Source of the DNA: CAXBGS01 sp963975425
GTDB lineage: Bacteria > Planctomycetota > Planctomycetia > Pirellulales > Pirellulaceae
Assembly: GCA_963975425.1 (NCBI GenBank)
Contig: CAXBGS010000022.1
Coordinates: forward strand, 1 to 38,440
Length of the DNA: 38,440 bases
Direction of reading: 5' to 3'
Positions 1 through 7,818 of this stretch are shown piece after piece. A program made the position numbers and the translations under genes. The notes under the pieces were generated by a model. It had not been told where the DNA came from and made no database searches. It saw nothing but the letters and a program-made list of their open reading frames with translations. Within the stretch, counting starts at the first letter, position 1. Each line of letters starts with the position of its first letter.

Positions 1-55
1 AGGTGACAGGTGACAGGTGACAGGTGACAGGTGACAGGTGACAGGTGACAGGTGA
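1..55. repeat. heptamer tandem array (AGGTGAC)n, truncated by window edge
   Basis: The window opens with seven exact copies of the 7-bp unit AGGTGAC followed by a partial copy ending at base 55. The array runs off the left edge, so its real length is unknown. It lies about 170 bp upstream of lpxB, and no gene can be assigned to it. A 7-bp unit shifts frame on copy-number change, which fits a non-coding location. It could be a replication-slippage array. No function is visible. Confidence 0.95.
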
Positions 56-223
56 TTTGCACGAGCGGCACGCACTAGCTTTCCTGTAACCTTTCATCCT
101 TTTTTCCTCCAACCTCCAATCCGCTAGCAATTGCGATTCGCGTTGACGTTCCCCGGTGAAATCATCTAGTTACGGAGTCGACGATTTCCCGCATTGCTCC
201 TCGCTTCATAGTCTGTCTCGCTC

Positions 224-1411
224 ATGGGCACCCTCTTTTTTTCCGTTGGCGAACCGAGCGGTGATCAGCATGCGGCTCGTTTGGTCGACGAAGTTCGCAA
301 GCTGGATGACACCATCGAAGTTCGCGGATTCGGCGGGCCGGCGATGAGCCAAGCCGGTTGCCAGCTCGACCGCGACTTGACCAAACATGCCGTGGTGGGA
401 CTGCTTGAGGTACTGCCAAAACTGCGTGAGTTCTTTCGGTTTGCCGATGAGGCGGAAGCGGTTTTCCAGCGAGGCGGCATTGATGCGGTCGTCTTGGTCG
501 ATTTTCCAGGCTTCAACTGGCACATCGCCAAACGTGCCAAGAAGTACGGAATCCCTGTCTATTACTATTGCCCGCCACAGTTGTGGGCGTGGGGCGGATG
601 GCGCGCCAAAAAGATGCGTCGCTCCGTCGATCATGTCTTGGCTGTCCTGCCAATCGAAGAGAAGTATTTTGGCGATCGGGGCATCCCGACCACGTTCGTG
701 GGGCATCCCTTTTTTGATGCGGTCGCACAGCAATCGTTGGACGAAAAGTTGATGTCGCGGCTGGAATCGCGGCAAGAGGATGGCGACCCGTTGGTCGCCG
801 TCTTGCCCGGATCGCGAACCCACGAAGTGCATCGGAATTGGCCGATCATGTTGGATTCGATTCGCCAACTCTCGCGTCGACATAAGAACGCAAAGTTCAT
901 GGTCGCGGCTTATCGCGATCAGCACTGTCTATGGTGCCGCAGACAGCTGACCGGCGACGATGCTGACTTGCCGATCGAATTCTTCGTCGGACGCACCAGC
1001 GAGGTGATCGAGGCATCGCGGTGCGCGATGATGGTCAGCGGCAGTGTTAGTCTGGAATTGATGGCCCGACGTACCCCCGCCGCGGTCGTGTACCGCGTCG
1101 GACGTTTCTTGTACACCTTTGGGAAGTGCGTCATCGGGGTTGATAGTTTGACGCTGCCTAATCTGATGAGCAAACGCAAGGTTTTTCCCGAAACAGTTTC
1201 GGTCGGTAACACTCAGCCGGCGGTGGACTTTCTGACCGAGTCGATCGACGCAATGTTGGGCGACGAGTTCTATTATCAAAACACGCTGCGGCAATTGGAC
1301 GATCTCTGTGACCAATACGCGACGCCGGGCGCGTCGCGTCGAGCTGCGGCGTGGTTGGCCGAACGGCTGGGACCGTCGGCTCCATCGGTACCGCTGCGGC
1401 GGGCAGCCTAG
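224..1411 (+). CDS. lpxB: lipid-A-disaccharide synthase LpxB
   Basis: Glycosyltransferase family 19 enzyme that condenses UDP-2,3-diacylglucosamine with lipid X to form the lipid A disaccharide at the inner face of the cytoplasmic membrane. The 395-residue length is normal for the family. Visible family landmarks are GEPSGD at residues 9-14, the CPPQLWAW stretch near residue 115 (the family has SPSVWAW here), LPGSR in the middle, SGSVSLELM (family: SGTAALE) and SLTLPNLM (family: VSLPNLL) in the C-terminal half. The ATG at 224 places GEPSGD at the usual distance from the N terminus. No clear Shine-Dalgarno precedes it, which is common in planctomycetes. No other lpx gene lies next to it here; anything upstream is outside the window. 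It implies a lipid-A-containing outer membrane. Confidence 0.96.
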   Translation: MGTLFFSVGEPSGDQHAARLVDEVRKLDDTIEVRGFGGPAMSQAGCQLDRDLTKHAVVGLLEVLPKLREFFRFADEAEAVFQRGGIDAVVLVDFPGFNWHIAKRAKKYGIPVYYYCPPQLWAWGGWRAKKMRRSVDHVLAVLPIEEKYFGDRGIPTTFVGHPFFDAVAQQSLDEKLMSRLESRQEDGDPLVAVLPGSRTHEVHRNWPIMLDSIRQLSRRHKNAKFMVAAYRDQHCLWCRRQLTGDDADLPIEFFVGRTSEVIEASRCAMMVSGSVSLELMARRTPAAVVYRVGRFLYTFGKCVIGVDSLTLPNLMSKRKVFPETVSVGNTQPAVDFLTESIDAMLGDEFYYQNTLRQLDDLCDQYATPGASRRAAAWLAERLGPSAPSVPLRRAA

Positions 1412-1571
1412 TCCCGACGGGCAGGCCAGGCAACGAAGCACTGTATTTTGCTTGAAACGCTGCATTTTTTACCTGCTCGGCAAACCAATCCGACTTTGGT
1501 AGCGTACGGCCTCTGACTCGCGGCGTTCGTCCGCGCGTCTTTCCCATCGCCCGAGTGATGTCTGAAGCGAG

Positions 1572-2339
1572 ATGTCTGAGACCGAAACAAATCCTGATCA
1601 AGCATCCAGCCACCTGCCCGACGTTCCGCGGATGGGCGCAGAGTCAGGTTTTGATCTCAGCGAAGTTCACGTGCCGCTTCGCCTGTCCGGCTATCTGTGC
1701 CTTGTGCTCGGGCTGGTCAGCGCGTTCAGCTTGCTGGCGGTCCCGATGCTGTTGGTGCCGGTCATCGCCATTTTGATCGGTTTGTTCGCTCTGAGACCTT
1801 CGCGGCAAGGCCGACCGGTGGGAACCACTGCCGCTCTGGTCGGGATCGTATTGGCTGTTGGATTTGGCGCCTGCGGTGCCTCGGTGGCATGGTTCAAACA
1901 GAAAACGTTCGGCGACCAAGCCGAGTATTTCGCTCGTCAATATTTCGACGTGATCGCCAATCATGAAATGGAATTGGCGATGGAGTTGCGAAAGGATTTT
2001 GTCAATCGGTTTTCTGCTGACATGCCTTTGAAGACGTTTTACGAAACCAATGGCGACTCGGCCGCCGCTTTGGCCGAGTTCGAAGAGGACGGCATCAATG
2101 CCGAAATTCAAAAAGCAGGGTCGGCCGACGCGTTCGAACTGACCAAGGCGCCACGCGTTTACCACAAATACGGTCACGATCGTGTGGAACTGATCTTTGT
2201 CAATTCCCAAGATCCCAAAGCGCGCAAGATCGAAGTCATCATGGAATGCAAGACCGATCCGACGACCAATACGGCCCAGTGGCACGTGCATCGCGTCCAG
2301 TACGTCATGAAACCGATCTACGCCGAATCCGTCCTATAG
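1572..2339 (+). CDS. small membrane protein with DUF4190-like N-terminal hydrophobic region
   Basis: This 255-residue protein has a hydrophilic N terminus of about 35 residues and two closely spaced membrane segments (about 38-58 and 60-76). A short basic loop (RPSRQGRP) and a third segment (about 85-107) follow, then a soluble C-terminal domain of about 145 residues. The hydrophobic part, with a Leu/Val-rich hairpin and small-residue third helix, resembles the DUF4190 layout. The C-terminal domain begins with a helical stretch (AEYFARQYFDVIANHE) reminiscent of small periplasmic DUF4864-like or NTF2-like folds, but I cannot assign it. It follows lpxB by 160 bp on the same strand, and a role shared with LpxB is not implied. 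A near-direct repeat GATGTCTGA spans the start codon (1556-1564 and 1570-1578). The ATG at 1572 is the first in this frame. Confidence 0.8.
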   Translation: MSETETNPDQASSHLPDVPRMGAESGFDLSEVHVPLRLSGYLCLVLGLVSAFSLLAVPMLLVPVIAILIGLFALRPSRQGRPVGTTAALVGIVLAVGFGACGASVAWFKQKTFGDQAEYFARQYFDVIANHEMELAMELRKDFVNRFSADMPLKTFYETNGDSAAALAEFEEDGINAEIQKAGSADAFELTKAPRVYHKYGHDRVELIFVNSQDPKARKIEVIMECKTDPTTNTAQWHVHRVQYVMKPIYAESVL

Positions 2340-2340
2340 G

Positions 2341-2425
2341 CCGCGGTGCTATCGAGACCGCGGTTTCTCGCGCCGGCGGCGACGTTACGATCGGCCGGTA
2401 ATCCATCGGATCTGTGAACCGGCCG
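2341..2425. terminator. two hairpins between convergent genes, possible bidirectional terminator
   Basis: Immediately after the stop codon at 2339 is an inverted repeat CCGCGGT (2341-2347) / ACCGCGG (2357-2363) with a 9-nt loop, followed by TTTCTCG. A second inverted repeat, CGGCCGGT (2392-2399) / ACCGGCCG (2418-2425), has an 18-nt loop. Both lie in the 137-bp gap between two genes that converge, which suits transcription termination from both sides. Neither has a good T-tract, so intrinsic termination is only a guess. Confidence 0.4.
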
Positions 2426-2476
2426 TTCCGGTGAGCCGATCGCGTTTGTGAACAACGTGCCGTTTCAAAGCGCGCC

Positions 2477-3274
2477 TTACTGAAACCATTGCACGGCGTT
2501 GCGGAACATCGCCAACCCGTCACCTTCGGCAGGCTGTTCGTCACGACGAGTCCAGTACGGGTGTTGCGTCGGGTCGAGATGGCGTTCCGGATGCGGCATC
2601 AAGCCGAATACGCGGCCGCTGGCATCACAGACGCCGGCCACATTCGCGTCGGCACCGTTTGGATTGGCGGGGAACGGCAACACGTTGTCATCGACATTGC
2701 CGCGTTCGCCGTCCGCATATCGCAAAGCCAAGCGGCCTTGCTCGTGTAATGTGTCGCGGACCGATTGATCAGCGGCGACGAATTTGCCTTCGGCATGCGC
2801 CATCGGCAGATACATCCTTTCGATGCCTTTCAAAAAGACACACGGTGTTTCGTCAACGACCAAGTGCACCCAGCGATCCTCGAAACGACCATGGTCGTTC
2901 CAGGTCAACGTGGCCGGTGTGTGATCGTCCGTGACGCCTTCGGTCAGAACGCCAAGCCGCATCAAAACTTGCATGCCGTTGCAAATGCCCAGCACCAGTC
3001 GGTCGCCTTTGCCGTGCACAAACGAATCGACCATGTCGGCCAAGTGCTGATTCAATCGAGACGCCAGGATGCGTCCCGCCGCGATGTCGTCGCCATAGCT
3101 GAATCCGCCCGGCACACACAGAATCTGATAGCGGTCCTGCAATGCAGGATTCTCGATCAACCGATTCACATGCACACGCTCGGCCGTCGCTCCGGCAAGC
3201 TGAAAAGCGTACGCAGTTTCCTCGTCACAATTGGTGCCGGGAGCACGAAGTACAAGAACGTTGGGCGACGGCAT
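2477..3274 (-). CDS. purQ: phosphoribosylformylglycinamidine synthase, glutaminase subunit PurQ
   Basis: Class I glutamine amidotransferase subunit of FGAM synthase. It hydrolyses glutamine to supply ammonia for the fourth step of de novo purine synthesis, in complex with PurL and PurS. The start chosen is the ATG at 3274 (MPSPNVLVL), giving 265 residues. An upstream in-frame start at 3352 would add 26 residues without family similarity. The N-terminal RAPGTNCDEE, the GGFSYGDD loop, the nucleophile elbow GICNGMQ (Cys98) and the catalytic pair in MPHPERH (His228, Glu230) are all present. The insert around GERGNVDDNVLPFPANPNG matches the long PurQ type. No purS or purL is adjacent, so the complex must be completed from elsewhere in the genome. 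It converges with the preceding membrane-protein gene. Confidence 0.96.
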   Translation of the reverse strand: MPSPNVLVLRAPGTNCDEETAYAFQLAGATAERVHVNRLIENPALQDRYQILCVPGGFSYGDDIAAGRILASRLNQHLADMVDSFVHGKGDRLVLGICNGMQVLMRLGVLTEGVTDDHTPATLTWNDHGRFEDRWVHLVVDETPCVFLKGIERMYLPMAHAEGKFVAADQSVRDTLHEQGRLALRYADGERGNVDDNVLPFPANPNGADANVAGVCDASGRVFGLMPHPERHLDPTQHPYWTRRDEQPAEGDGLAMFRNAVQWFQ

Positions 3275-3458
3275 CTTTGACTCATCGGAGTTGACGACAG
3301 GTTGAGGGCCGGTGAGTTTAAAGTCTGTGGTGAATTTTGAGAACGGGCTCAATCACGCGATTAGCGGCTCGAAATCACGTGCGGAGCGAGAAAATCGAGG
3401 CGCGGGTCACCAAATCTGCTCCCCAGGTCATGGGCGTTTGTTTGGTCCCTCACCCGGT

Positions 3459-3478
3459 TGCCTCTCGCCGTCGAGGCA
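3459..3478. other. small inverted repeat downstream of the arrestin-like gene
   Basis: TGCCTC (3459-3464) and GAGGCA (3473-3478) form a 6-bp stem with an 8-nt loop in the 239-bp gap between the purQ start and the stop codon of the gene read from 4932 to 3514. The position fits a terminator for that gene, but there is no T-run on the minus strand. The rest of the gap holds no recognisable signal. Confidence 0.25.
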
Positions 3479-3513
3479 GGCCCGGCCATGGTGCCTCGAT
3501 CGAGAGGTACCGG

Positions 3514-4932
3514 TCATCGACGTTCCGCTTCGTCTTGTTCCAGTTTCACCTGCAAGCGACCGTGCAGCGTGTCATAGCCCACGATGGTGCCTCGCCCCCG
3601 CCAGACTTCTCGGCCGATTTGTTCGAACTCGTCCGCCAAGTCATGCGGAACGTACAGGACCATCGGCAATTCTGGCTCGGGATAGTGTGCCCAAATTGCA
3701 TAGCCGTCTTTGAACACATGGGGATCGTCATCGCCGGAATACAACAGACGCCGTTCCACCCGGGCCTGCAGGTCGAACGTCAATCCAGTGACCGCGTCCA
3801 CCAACATCTCCGTTTGCTCGCGGTTGTCACGGACCGACCACAGATGGCTGGCCGTTTCTGCAAACGTGATTTCACCATTGGCCGAATCGGAAGACGTGGC
3901 GGGTGTGCCTGCGAATTCCGCATCGTGTTCTATGATCGGTCCATCGGCACCTTTCCCAGAGGGCAGCACATTCAGGGATATGGTTTTTCGCCAATCCGGC
4001 CAACGCGGAATATCAACGTTCACGTTTGCCGACCAAATCAAATCGTTGTTGCCAAGGTCCAGTGAATAAGGTGCGGTCGTTGGAAGCTGGAAACACAACG
4101 GAAATCGACGTTTCTCGTTCGGACGCAGGCTAGTCGTGTCTTCGACCTTGTATGTCTGGTCAAAAATCTGATGGGTGTGTGTCGTGCGATTACTGCCGCT
4201 GCCGCTGACACAGCGTTCTTTCGCTGAAAGTTTCAGCGTGATGCCGTTGATCGAGACGTTCTTCCTGGGTTGAATCGTCAGTTCACCGGTGACTTCTTGG
4301 CCGGGAGATACTTGTTCGGTGTCGATTTCACAGACGACCTCACCCAATGCCCATTTCGGCAGCAAGAAACGAAAAGCCACAAAGAGTCCGCCGAATAGCG
4401 GCAGCGCGAAAAACGCAACCAAAATGATCCAGCCAAAGCTCGCCGCCATCGCGAATCCCATGCCCAGAAACACCGACAGAAACACAAGCCCGACCAGCGC
4501 GGCGGCCGGCCCTTTCAACTCGATCACGTTCGATCGTTTGGCGGTCTCTTCGTTGGGATGCGTCGCGTGCAAACGAAAGGGAACCGTAGCTTTCGGGTCA
4601 AAACCCCAAGGGATTTTTGCCCGCGCTTCAATGTAGTGGTCCACGTTCAAGTAATGACCGTGGTAGGTCGGTGGCCAGCCACCCACGTTCAATTCAAAGC
4701 GGTATTCTTGTTCTTCGCCGGCAACCCATTGTCCGGTGAATAGGATTTTGGAATCAGCCTCTTCCGAATCGACATTGCCGCGGCCATGCGTTGCCCACAA
4801 CGTTCGAACTTGTAAGCCACTGCAGTTAACGTCTTTGTCGGCATTCACGCGAACAACGCCGGTGATGATGTCGCCGCCGGTGTAAATCCTGTCGCCGCCG
4901 TCGATTTCAATCGATAAATCGCATTTCGCCAC
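3514..4932 (-). CDS. membrane protein with two arrestin-like (Spo0M-type) beta domains
   Basis: This 472-residue protein has an N-terminal beta-rich domain (about 1-130), two membrane segments (about 141-163 and 166-191), a second beta-rich domain (about 197-325) and an acidic-to-mixed C-terminal region. The second domain has arrestin-like wording: VSPGQEVTGELTI, then SINGITLKLSAKERC, then a conserved-looking PFTLPTT-like strand. The first domain has IYTGGDIITGVVRV, typical of arrestin-N or Spo0M-like modules. The start is a GTG at 4932, chosen because GGAAGG lies 8 nt upstream on the minus strand and the protein similarity begins there. Earlier codons in the frame only read through the neighbouring ATPase gene. 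It overlaps the 3' end of that ATPase by 26 bp, so the two are probably translationally coupled. Function unknown; the arrestin-like assignment is from pattern only. Confidence 0.75.
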   Translation of the reverse strand: MAKCDLSIEIDGGDRIYTGGDIITGVVRVNADKDVNCSGLQVRTLWATHGRGNVDSEEADSKILFTGQWVAGEEQEYRFELNVGGWPPTYHGHYLNVDHYIEARAKIPWGFDPKATVPFRLHATHPNEETAKRSNVIELKGPAAALVGLVFLSVFLGMGFAMAASFGWIILVAFFALPLFGGLFVAFRFLLPKWALGEVVCEIDTEQVSPGQEVTGELTIQPRKNVSINGITLKLSAKERCVSGSGSNRTTHTHQIFDQTYKVEDTTSLRPNEKRRFPLCFQLPTTAPYSLDLGNNDLIWSANVNVDIPRWPDWRKTISLNVLPSGKGADGPIIEHDAEFAGTPATSSDSANGEITFAETASHLWSVRDNREQTEMLVDAVTGLTFDLQARVERRLLYSGDDDPHVFKDGYAIWAHYPEPELPMVLYVPHDLADEFEQIGREVWRGRGTIVGYDTLHGRLQVKLEQDEAERR

Positions 4933-5575
4933 GTTGCATTCCTTCCGTTTTCTTTTGTTGCTGGACGTTGTCGTACAGGAACGCTTCCATTTTGCGAATG
5001 TCGCTGCCAAACCGTGCGACCAATTGATCGGCTTGTTGCATCGACAGTGTCGGCACAGGGCCGTTGGCAAGTCGTGCCGCTTCGATCCGCCGATTCATGA
5101 TTTGGGATATATGTTCGGCGTCAGCATGTTGCCCGATCCACTGGGTCGTCACGTGATATCCGGCGCGGCTTAGCGGACGGCTGAGATCGCGATGAGTCGC
5201 CAGCACCAACGGCAGCCCGCTGCAGAATATCGCTCGCCTGGCTCGACGTGTGAGTCGTTGGGCTTCATCGATCAGAATGGGGCGGCCGACTGGGATGGGG
5301 CCACAGGGTTGGTCTTCCGCCAAGTAAGTGTACGACGCGTCGGGCAAGTATTTCTGCAGCGCCAGCATTCGTGTCGTCTTGCCACGCCCGCACTCGCCGA
5401 TCAGCTGGACTGCGTGCCGCTGGTTTTCGACCAGTCTTGCCAGTTCTGGCGCGTTCACGACGGCCAATCGGGCACGTTCGTCGCGGGATAATTCGCCGAA
5501 CGGATTGCGTCGCAGGTTGCACCACGCCCACGGCAGCCATTCGTGACGCGGCGCTGCAGTTTTTGTCGTCGTCAT
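4907..5575 (-). CDS. small AAA/P-loop ATPase (ExeA/TniB-like)
   Basis: This 222-residue ATPase has a Walker A GECGRGKT at 60-67 and a Walker B PILIDEAQRL at 99-108, so it probably binds and hydrolyses ATP. The DEAQRL form, followed by RRARRAIFCSGLPLVLATH, resembles the ExeA/GspA and TniB type of small AAA ATPase. The C-terminal helical part ends with a basic, Gln-rich stretch, and there is no peptidoglycan-binding domain as in full ExeA. No transposase, transposition partner or secretion gene is nearby, so neither a Tn7-like nor a type II secretion role is supported. It is first in a two-gene minus-strand unit with the arrestin-like membrane protein and diverges from the VTT protein at 5632, with 56 bp between them. 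It could assist assembly or turnover of that membrane protein, but this is inference. Confidence 0.8.
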   Translation of the reverse strand: MTTTKTAAPRHEWLPWAWCNLRRNPFGELSRDERARLAVVNAPELARLVENQRHAVQLIGECGRGKTTRMLALQKYLPDASYTYLAEDQPCGPIPVGRPILIDEAQRLTRRARRAIFCSGLPLVLATHRDLSRPLSRAGYHVTTQWIGQHADAEHISQIMNRRIEAARLANGPVPTLSMQQADQLVARFGSDIRKMEAFLYDNVQQQKKTEGMQRGEMRFID

Positions 5576-5604
5576 CGATTACGGCGGATGTGCTACAGTG
5601 TCGA

Positions 5605-5642
5605 CAAGGTTCGTGATAACAATCAAGGTTTGTGATAACAGT
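5605..5642. promoter_or_regulatory. 19-bp tandem direct repeat in a divergent intergenic region
   Basis: Two adjacent copies of a 19-bp unit, CAAGGTTCGTGATAACAAT (5605-5623) and CAAGGTTTGTGATAACAGT (5624-5642), differ at only two positions. They lie between the ATPase gene reading left from 5575 and the VTT gene reading right. The second copy overlaps the GTG at 5632, the upstream start option for the VTT gene. Tandem copies in a divergent promoter region could be operator sites, but they could also be another of the short duplications seen across this window. Confidence 0.45.
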
Positions 5643-6447
5643 CATCGGGCAACCGATAGACGCAACAATAGCACCTGTGTTGATGGGCGAACAGACAATA
5701 CCAAACGGGCCAATCGAGGACGGACCAATCGAAGACGGGCCAGTACGAAACCGGCCAGTACGCAACAGGTCAGTGCGAAACGGGCGTTATCGGTTTTTGC
5801 TGCCTGCGACTCTGGTGATGGTTGGCGCAGGTTTCTTGGCATCGGGCGTCCCGTTTTCTGCGATCGAGGGTCGGGTCGAACAGCTGGGGACGCTGGCTCC
5901 CGTCGGTTTCGTCTTGATCAGCATTTTGATGATGTCGGTGTTGTTGCCCAAAACGGTTGTTTCTCTGGCAGCCGGCGCGCTGTTCGGCACGGCGTTCGGA
6001 TCGGCATTGATGCTGGTGATCGCGGTGGCCGCCGCCGTCTTGAATTACTCGATCGGCCGCTGGTGGCTGCACGAATCGGTGCTTGCGCGAATACAGGCCG
6101 CAGACGATTTGAATCCGAAGTCTCGAAAACTGTTAAGCACCGCACACGATCTTGCTCGTGACGCCGGATTCGGATTTCATTTATTGATCCGATTAGCACC
6201 CGTTCCGACCATGGTGATCAGTTACATGATGGGTGCCGGCGGTGCAAAGCTGCGTCCGTTTGTGTCCGCCGCAGCCGTCGCCGTGATTCCTCAGACGCTA
6301 TGGGTCCACAGCGGCTCGGTCACGTCGTTGATCCACGACCAGAATGCAACGGTCGCTCAATGGACAGGCATCGCGCTCTCACTGGTTGCGGCGATCGGAA
6401 TCAGTGTCCTGGTTCCGCGAGAGGTGATGAGGCGGATTCGGTTGTAA
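5632..6447 (+). CDS. VTT-domain (DedA/TVP38/TMEM64-like) membrane protein
   Basis: Polytopic inner-membrane protein of up to 271 residues. The VTT hallmarks are visible: PKTVVSLAAGALFG at 106-119, and the RLAPVPTMVISYMMGAG stretch at 187-203 that matches the family R-x-x-P-x-x-P pattern. Hydrophobic segments lie near 54-73, 90-105, 122-140 and 240-260. DedA/TVP38 proteins act in lipid scrambling or undecaprenyl-phosphate flipping in known cases; the substrate here cannot be told. The N-terminal 50 residues are unusual. They contain a pentapeptide repeat (GPIED, GPIED, GPVRN, RPVRN, RSVRN) encoded by a 15-bp tandem array. The start is uncertain: GTG at 5632 or ATG at 5683 (residue 18). A divergent promoter shared with the ATPase is likely. 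The next gene follows 36 bp downstream. Confidence 0.85.
   Translation: MITVIGQPIDATIAPVLMGEQTIPNGPIEDGPIEDGPVRNRPVRNRSVRNGRYRFLLPATLVMVGAGFLASGVPFSAIEGRVEQLGTLAPVGFVLISILMMSVLLPKTVVSLAAGALFGTAFGSALMLVIAVAAAVLNYSIGRWWLHESVLARIQAADDLNPKSRKLLSTAHDLARDAGFGFHLLIRLAPVPTMVISYMMGAGGAKLRPFVSAAAVAVIPQTLWVHSGSVTSLIHDQNATVAQWTGIALSLVAAIGISVLVPREVMRRIRL
5705..5779 (+). repeat. 15-bp degenerate tandem repeat, 5 copies, in-frame in VTT gene
   Basis: Five consecutive 15-bp units begin at 5705, 5720, 5735, 5750 and 5765; the first reads ACGGGCCAATCGAGG. They share the frame AC-GG-CCA-T-CGA and are in frame with the VTT coding sequence, giving a five-residue periodic N-terminal extension. The first two units are most alike, as are the last three, which suggests stepwise duplication and drift. 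Confidence 0.9.
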
Positions 6448-6483
6448 GTTAGAATGCATGAGTCCGATCTTCACTGAGCCAGT

Positions 6484-6951
6484 ATGACCGCAAACAAATC
6501 GCCTTCTCGTCCAACCGTCTACGAATCGGCTATCGACACTTGGATCGCCCTGATGTTGGTGTTCGCACCGGTCATGGCTGCGCTATTGGGAGGGTACCTT
6601 TGGTGGCAGGGTCGGCCATCCGATGCGTCCGCCATGTTCTTGACCGGCGCGGTGACGCTGGTCGTGACGATCGCCTTTACGTTGCCTTGCCGGTACACGT
6701 TACTGCGCGATGCTTTGTCGATCCGCTGCGGAATCATTTGTTATCAGATTCCCTACGATGAAATCATCCGCGTTGAACCGTCGGCGAGTCTAAGAAGCGG
6801 TCCGGCATTGTCGATGCGCCGCGTGTTGGTGGAAACGAATAGGCGACGCCATATTCTTTCTCCGAAACAGCGACAAGAATTTATCGACGATTTAACGCTC
6901 GCGACGAAAAACGAACTCGTTGCAGCCCCAGCCGCTGCCGACCGTGCGTAA
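6484..6951 (+). CDS. bacterial PH-domain membrane protein (YyaB-like, bPH_4)
   Basis: This 155-residue protein has two membrane segments (about 18-40 and 49-68) followed by a small beta-rich domain. The domain wording, YTLLRDALSIRCGIICYQIPYDEIIRVEPSAS then GPALSMRRVLVE and HILSPKQRQEFIDDL, fits the YyaB-like bacterial PH family (bPH_4). There the paL-S and SP-x-x-x-x-F positions are characteristic. The role is not known; such domains are thought to sit at the membrane surface. It lies 36 bp after the VTT gene and is probably cotranscribed. The last 60 bp overlap the 3' end of the convergent methyltransferase gene, an unusually long convergent overlap. Confidence 0.82.
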   Translation: MTANKSPSRPTVYESAIDTWIALMLVFAPVMAALLGGYLWWQGRPSDASAMFLTGAVTLVVTIAFTLPCRYTLLRDALSIRCGIICYQIPYDEIIRVEPSASLRSGPALSMRRVLVETNRRRHILSPKQRQEFIDDLTLATKNELVAAPAAADRA

Positions 6952-7710
6952 GTTTTCCAGCACGAAACCACGCCGGCGCAAGGGCAAGATGATGCCTTCG
7001 GGTGTGGCCACTTCAAAGGGCAATCCACCGACCCAGTCGACCCAGTCATGCCAGGCCGACATGCCACGATCATCACGTTTGGCTTTCCAGTCGGCCAACG
7101 GCAGCGGGTTTTTGCCACGCAGAAACCTTGCCACGGCAAACTTGAATTCATACCAAGATGCGATCGCAACGACCCAGGCCGGTCGCAGTATCCTCGGCAA
7201 ACGATGGTAAATTTTCTTGATCGTTAACCATCGTCGGCTCGCGCCGCCCTGGTCGTTATAGATTGCAAGAAATAGCAGTCCGTGTTCGGCGACACGATCC
7301 GCTGCGATTTCGATGGCGACGTCCATCTTGCCGGTATGGTGCAGGACACCCCAGGCGTAAACCACATCGAACTGGCCAAGTGACTGCATGAAGTCACTGT
7401 CGATGGCCGACCCTTGCGAAATTTCCCACGTCGACGAATCAGCGGTGTACCGGTGGCGAAGATCCTTGGTGCAAGTGACCGAGTCATGATCAAAATCGAT
7501 CGACATGACGTCCGCCCCCATGCGGCTTGCCGCCAATGACGAGAGACCGCTGCCGCTGCCGATATCCAAAAAGGATTTCCCCTCCAACGATTTGACATCT
7601 AACATCGACGACAACGATTCGATCGACTTGCCGATTCGATTCTCATCAAGTGTCGACAAAAACGATTGCCAATTCTTGCCAAATGCAAAGCGATCTTGTT
7701 GCTGATTCAT
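6892..7710 (-). CDS. class I SAM-dependent methyltransferase
   Basis: This 272-residue protein has a complete SAM-binding signature: motif I FLDIGSGSG (48-55), the acidic residue closing strand 2 (Asp72 in SIDFD), and a post-strand-4 motif DVVYAWGVLHHTG (115-127). The wording GVLHHTG and IYNDQGG places it with the UbiG/methyltransferase-11-like proteins common in planctomycetes and others, often annotated as methyltransferase with no known substrate. The C-terminal half carries a basic/aromatic helical cap (about 165-230). It overlaps the PH-domain gene tail-to-tail. It follows the YejM-like gene on the same strand with a 108-bp gap, so shared transcription is possible. I cannot name the substrate. 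Confidence 0.9.
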   Translation of the reverse strand: MNQQQDRFAFGKNWQSFLSTLDENRIGKSIESLSSMLDVKSLEGKSFLDIGSGSGLSSLAASRMGADVMSIDFDHDSVTCTKDLRHRYTADSSTWEISQGSAIDSDFMQSLGQFDVVYAWGVLHHTGKMDVAIEIAADRVAEHGLLFLAIYNDQGGASRRWLTIKKIYHRLPRILRPAWVVAIASWYEFKFAVARFLRGKNPLPLADWKAKRDDRGMSAWHDWVDWVGGLPFEVATPEGIILPLRRRGFVLENLRTVGSGWGCNEFVFRRER

Positions 7711-7818
7711 ACGGCGGTGTTGTACCCGCGAAACGTCGTGTCCGTCCAGGCTGCAAGCAAGTCGCCTCCTCTGGGCCGAGTTTTCAGATGAAGCTGATGA
7801 AGGCGACAGTGCCGAGCG

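Noticed and set aside
4907..5575. TniB of a Tn7-like transposon
   Set aside because: No TnsA, TnsB, TniA, TniQ, end repeats or target-site signature was found nearby.
5605..5642. Lac-operator-like site from the GTGATAAC core
   Set aside because: The similarity is only to a short core, the symmetry of the lac operator is missing, and no LacI-family gene is present.
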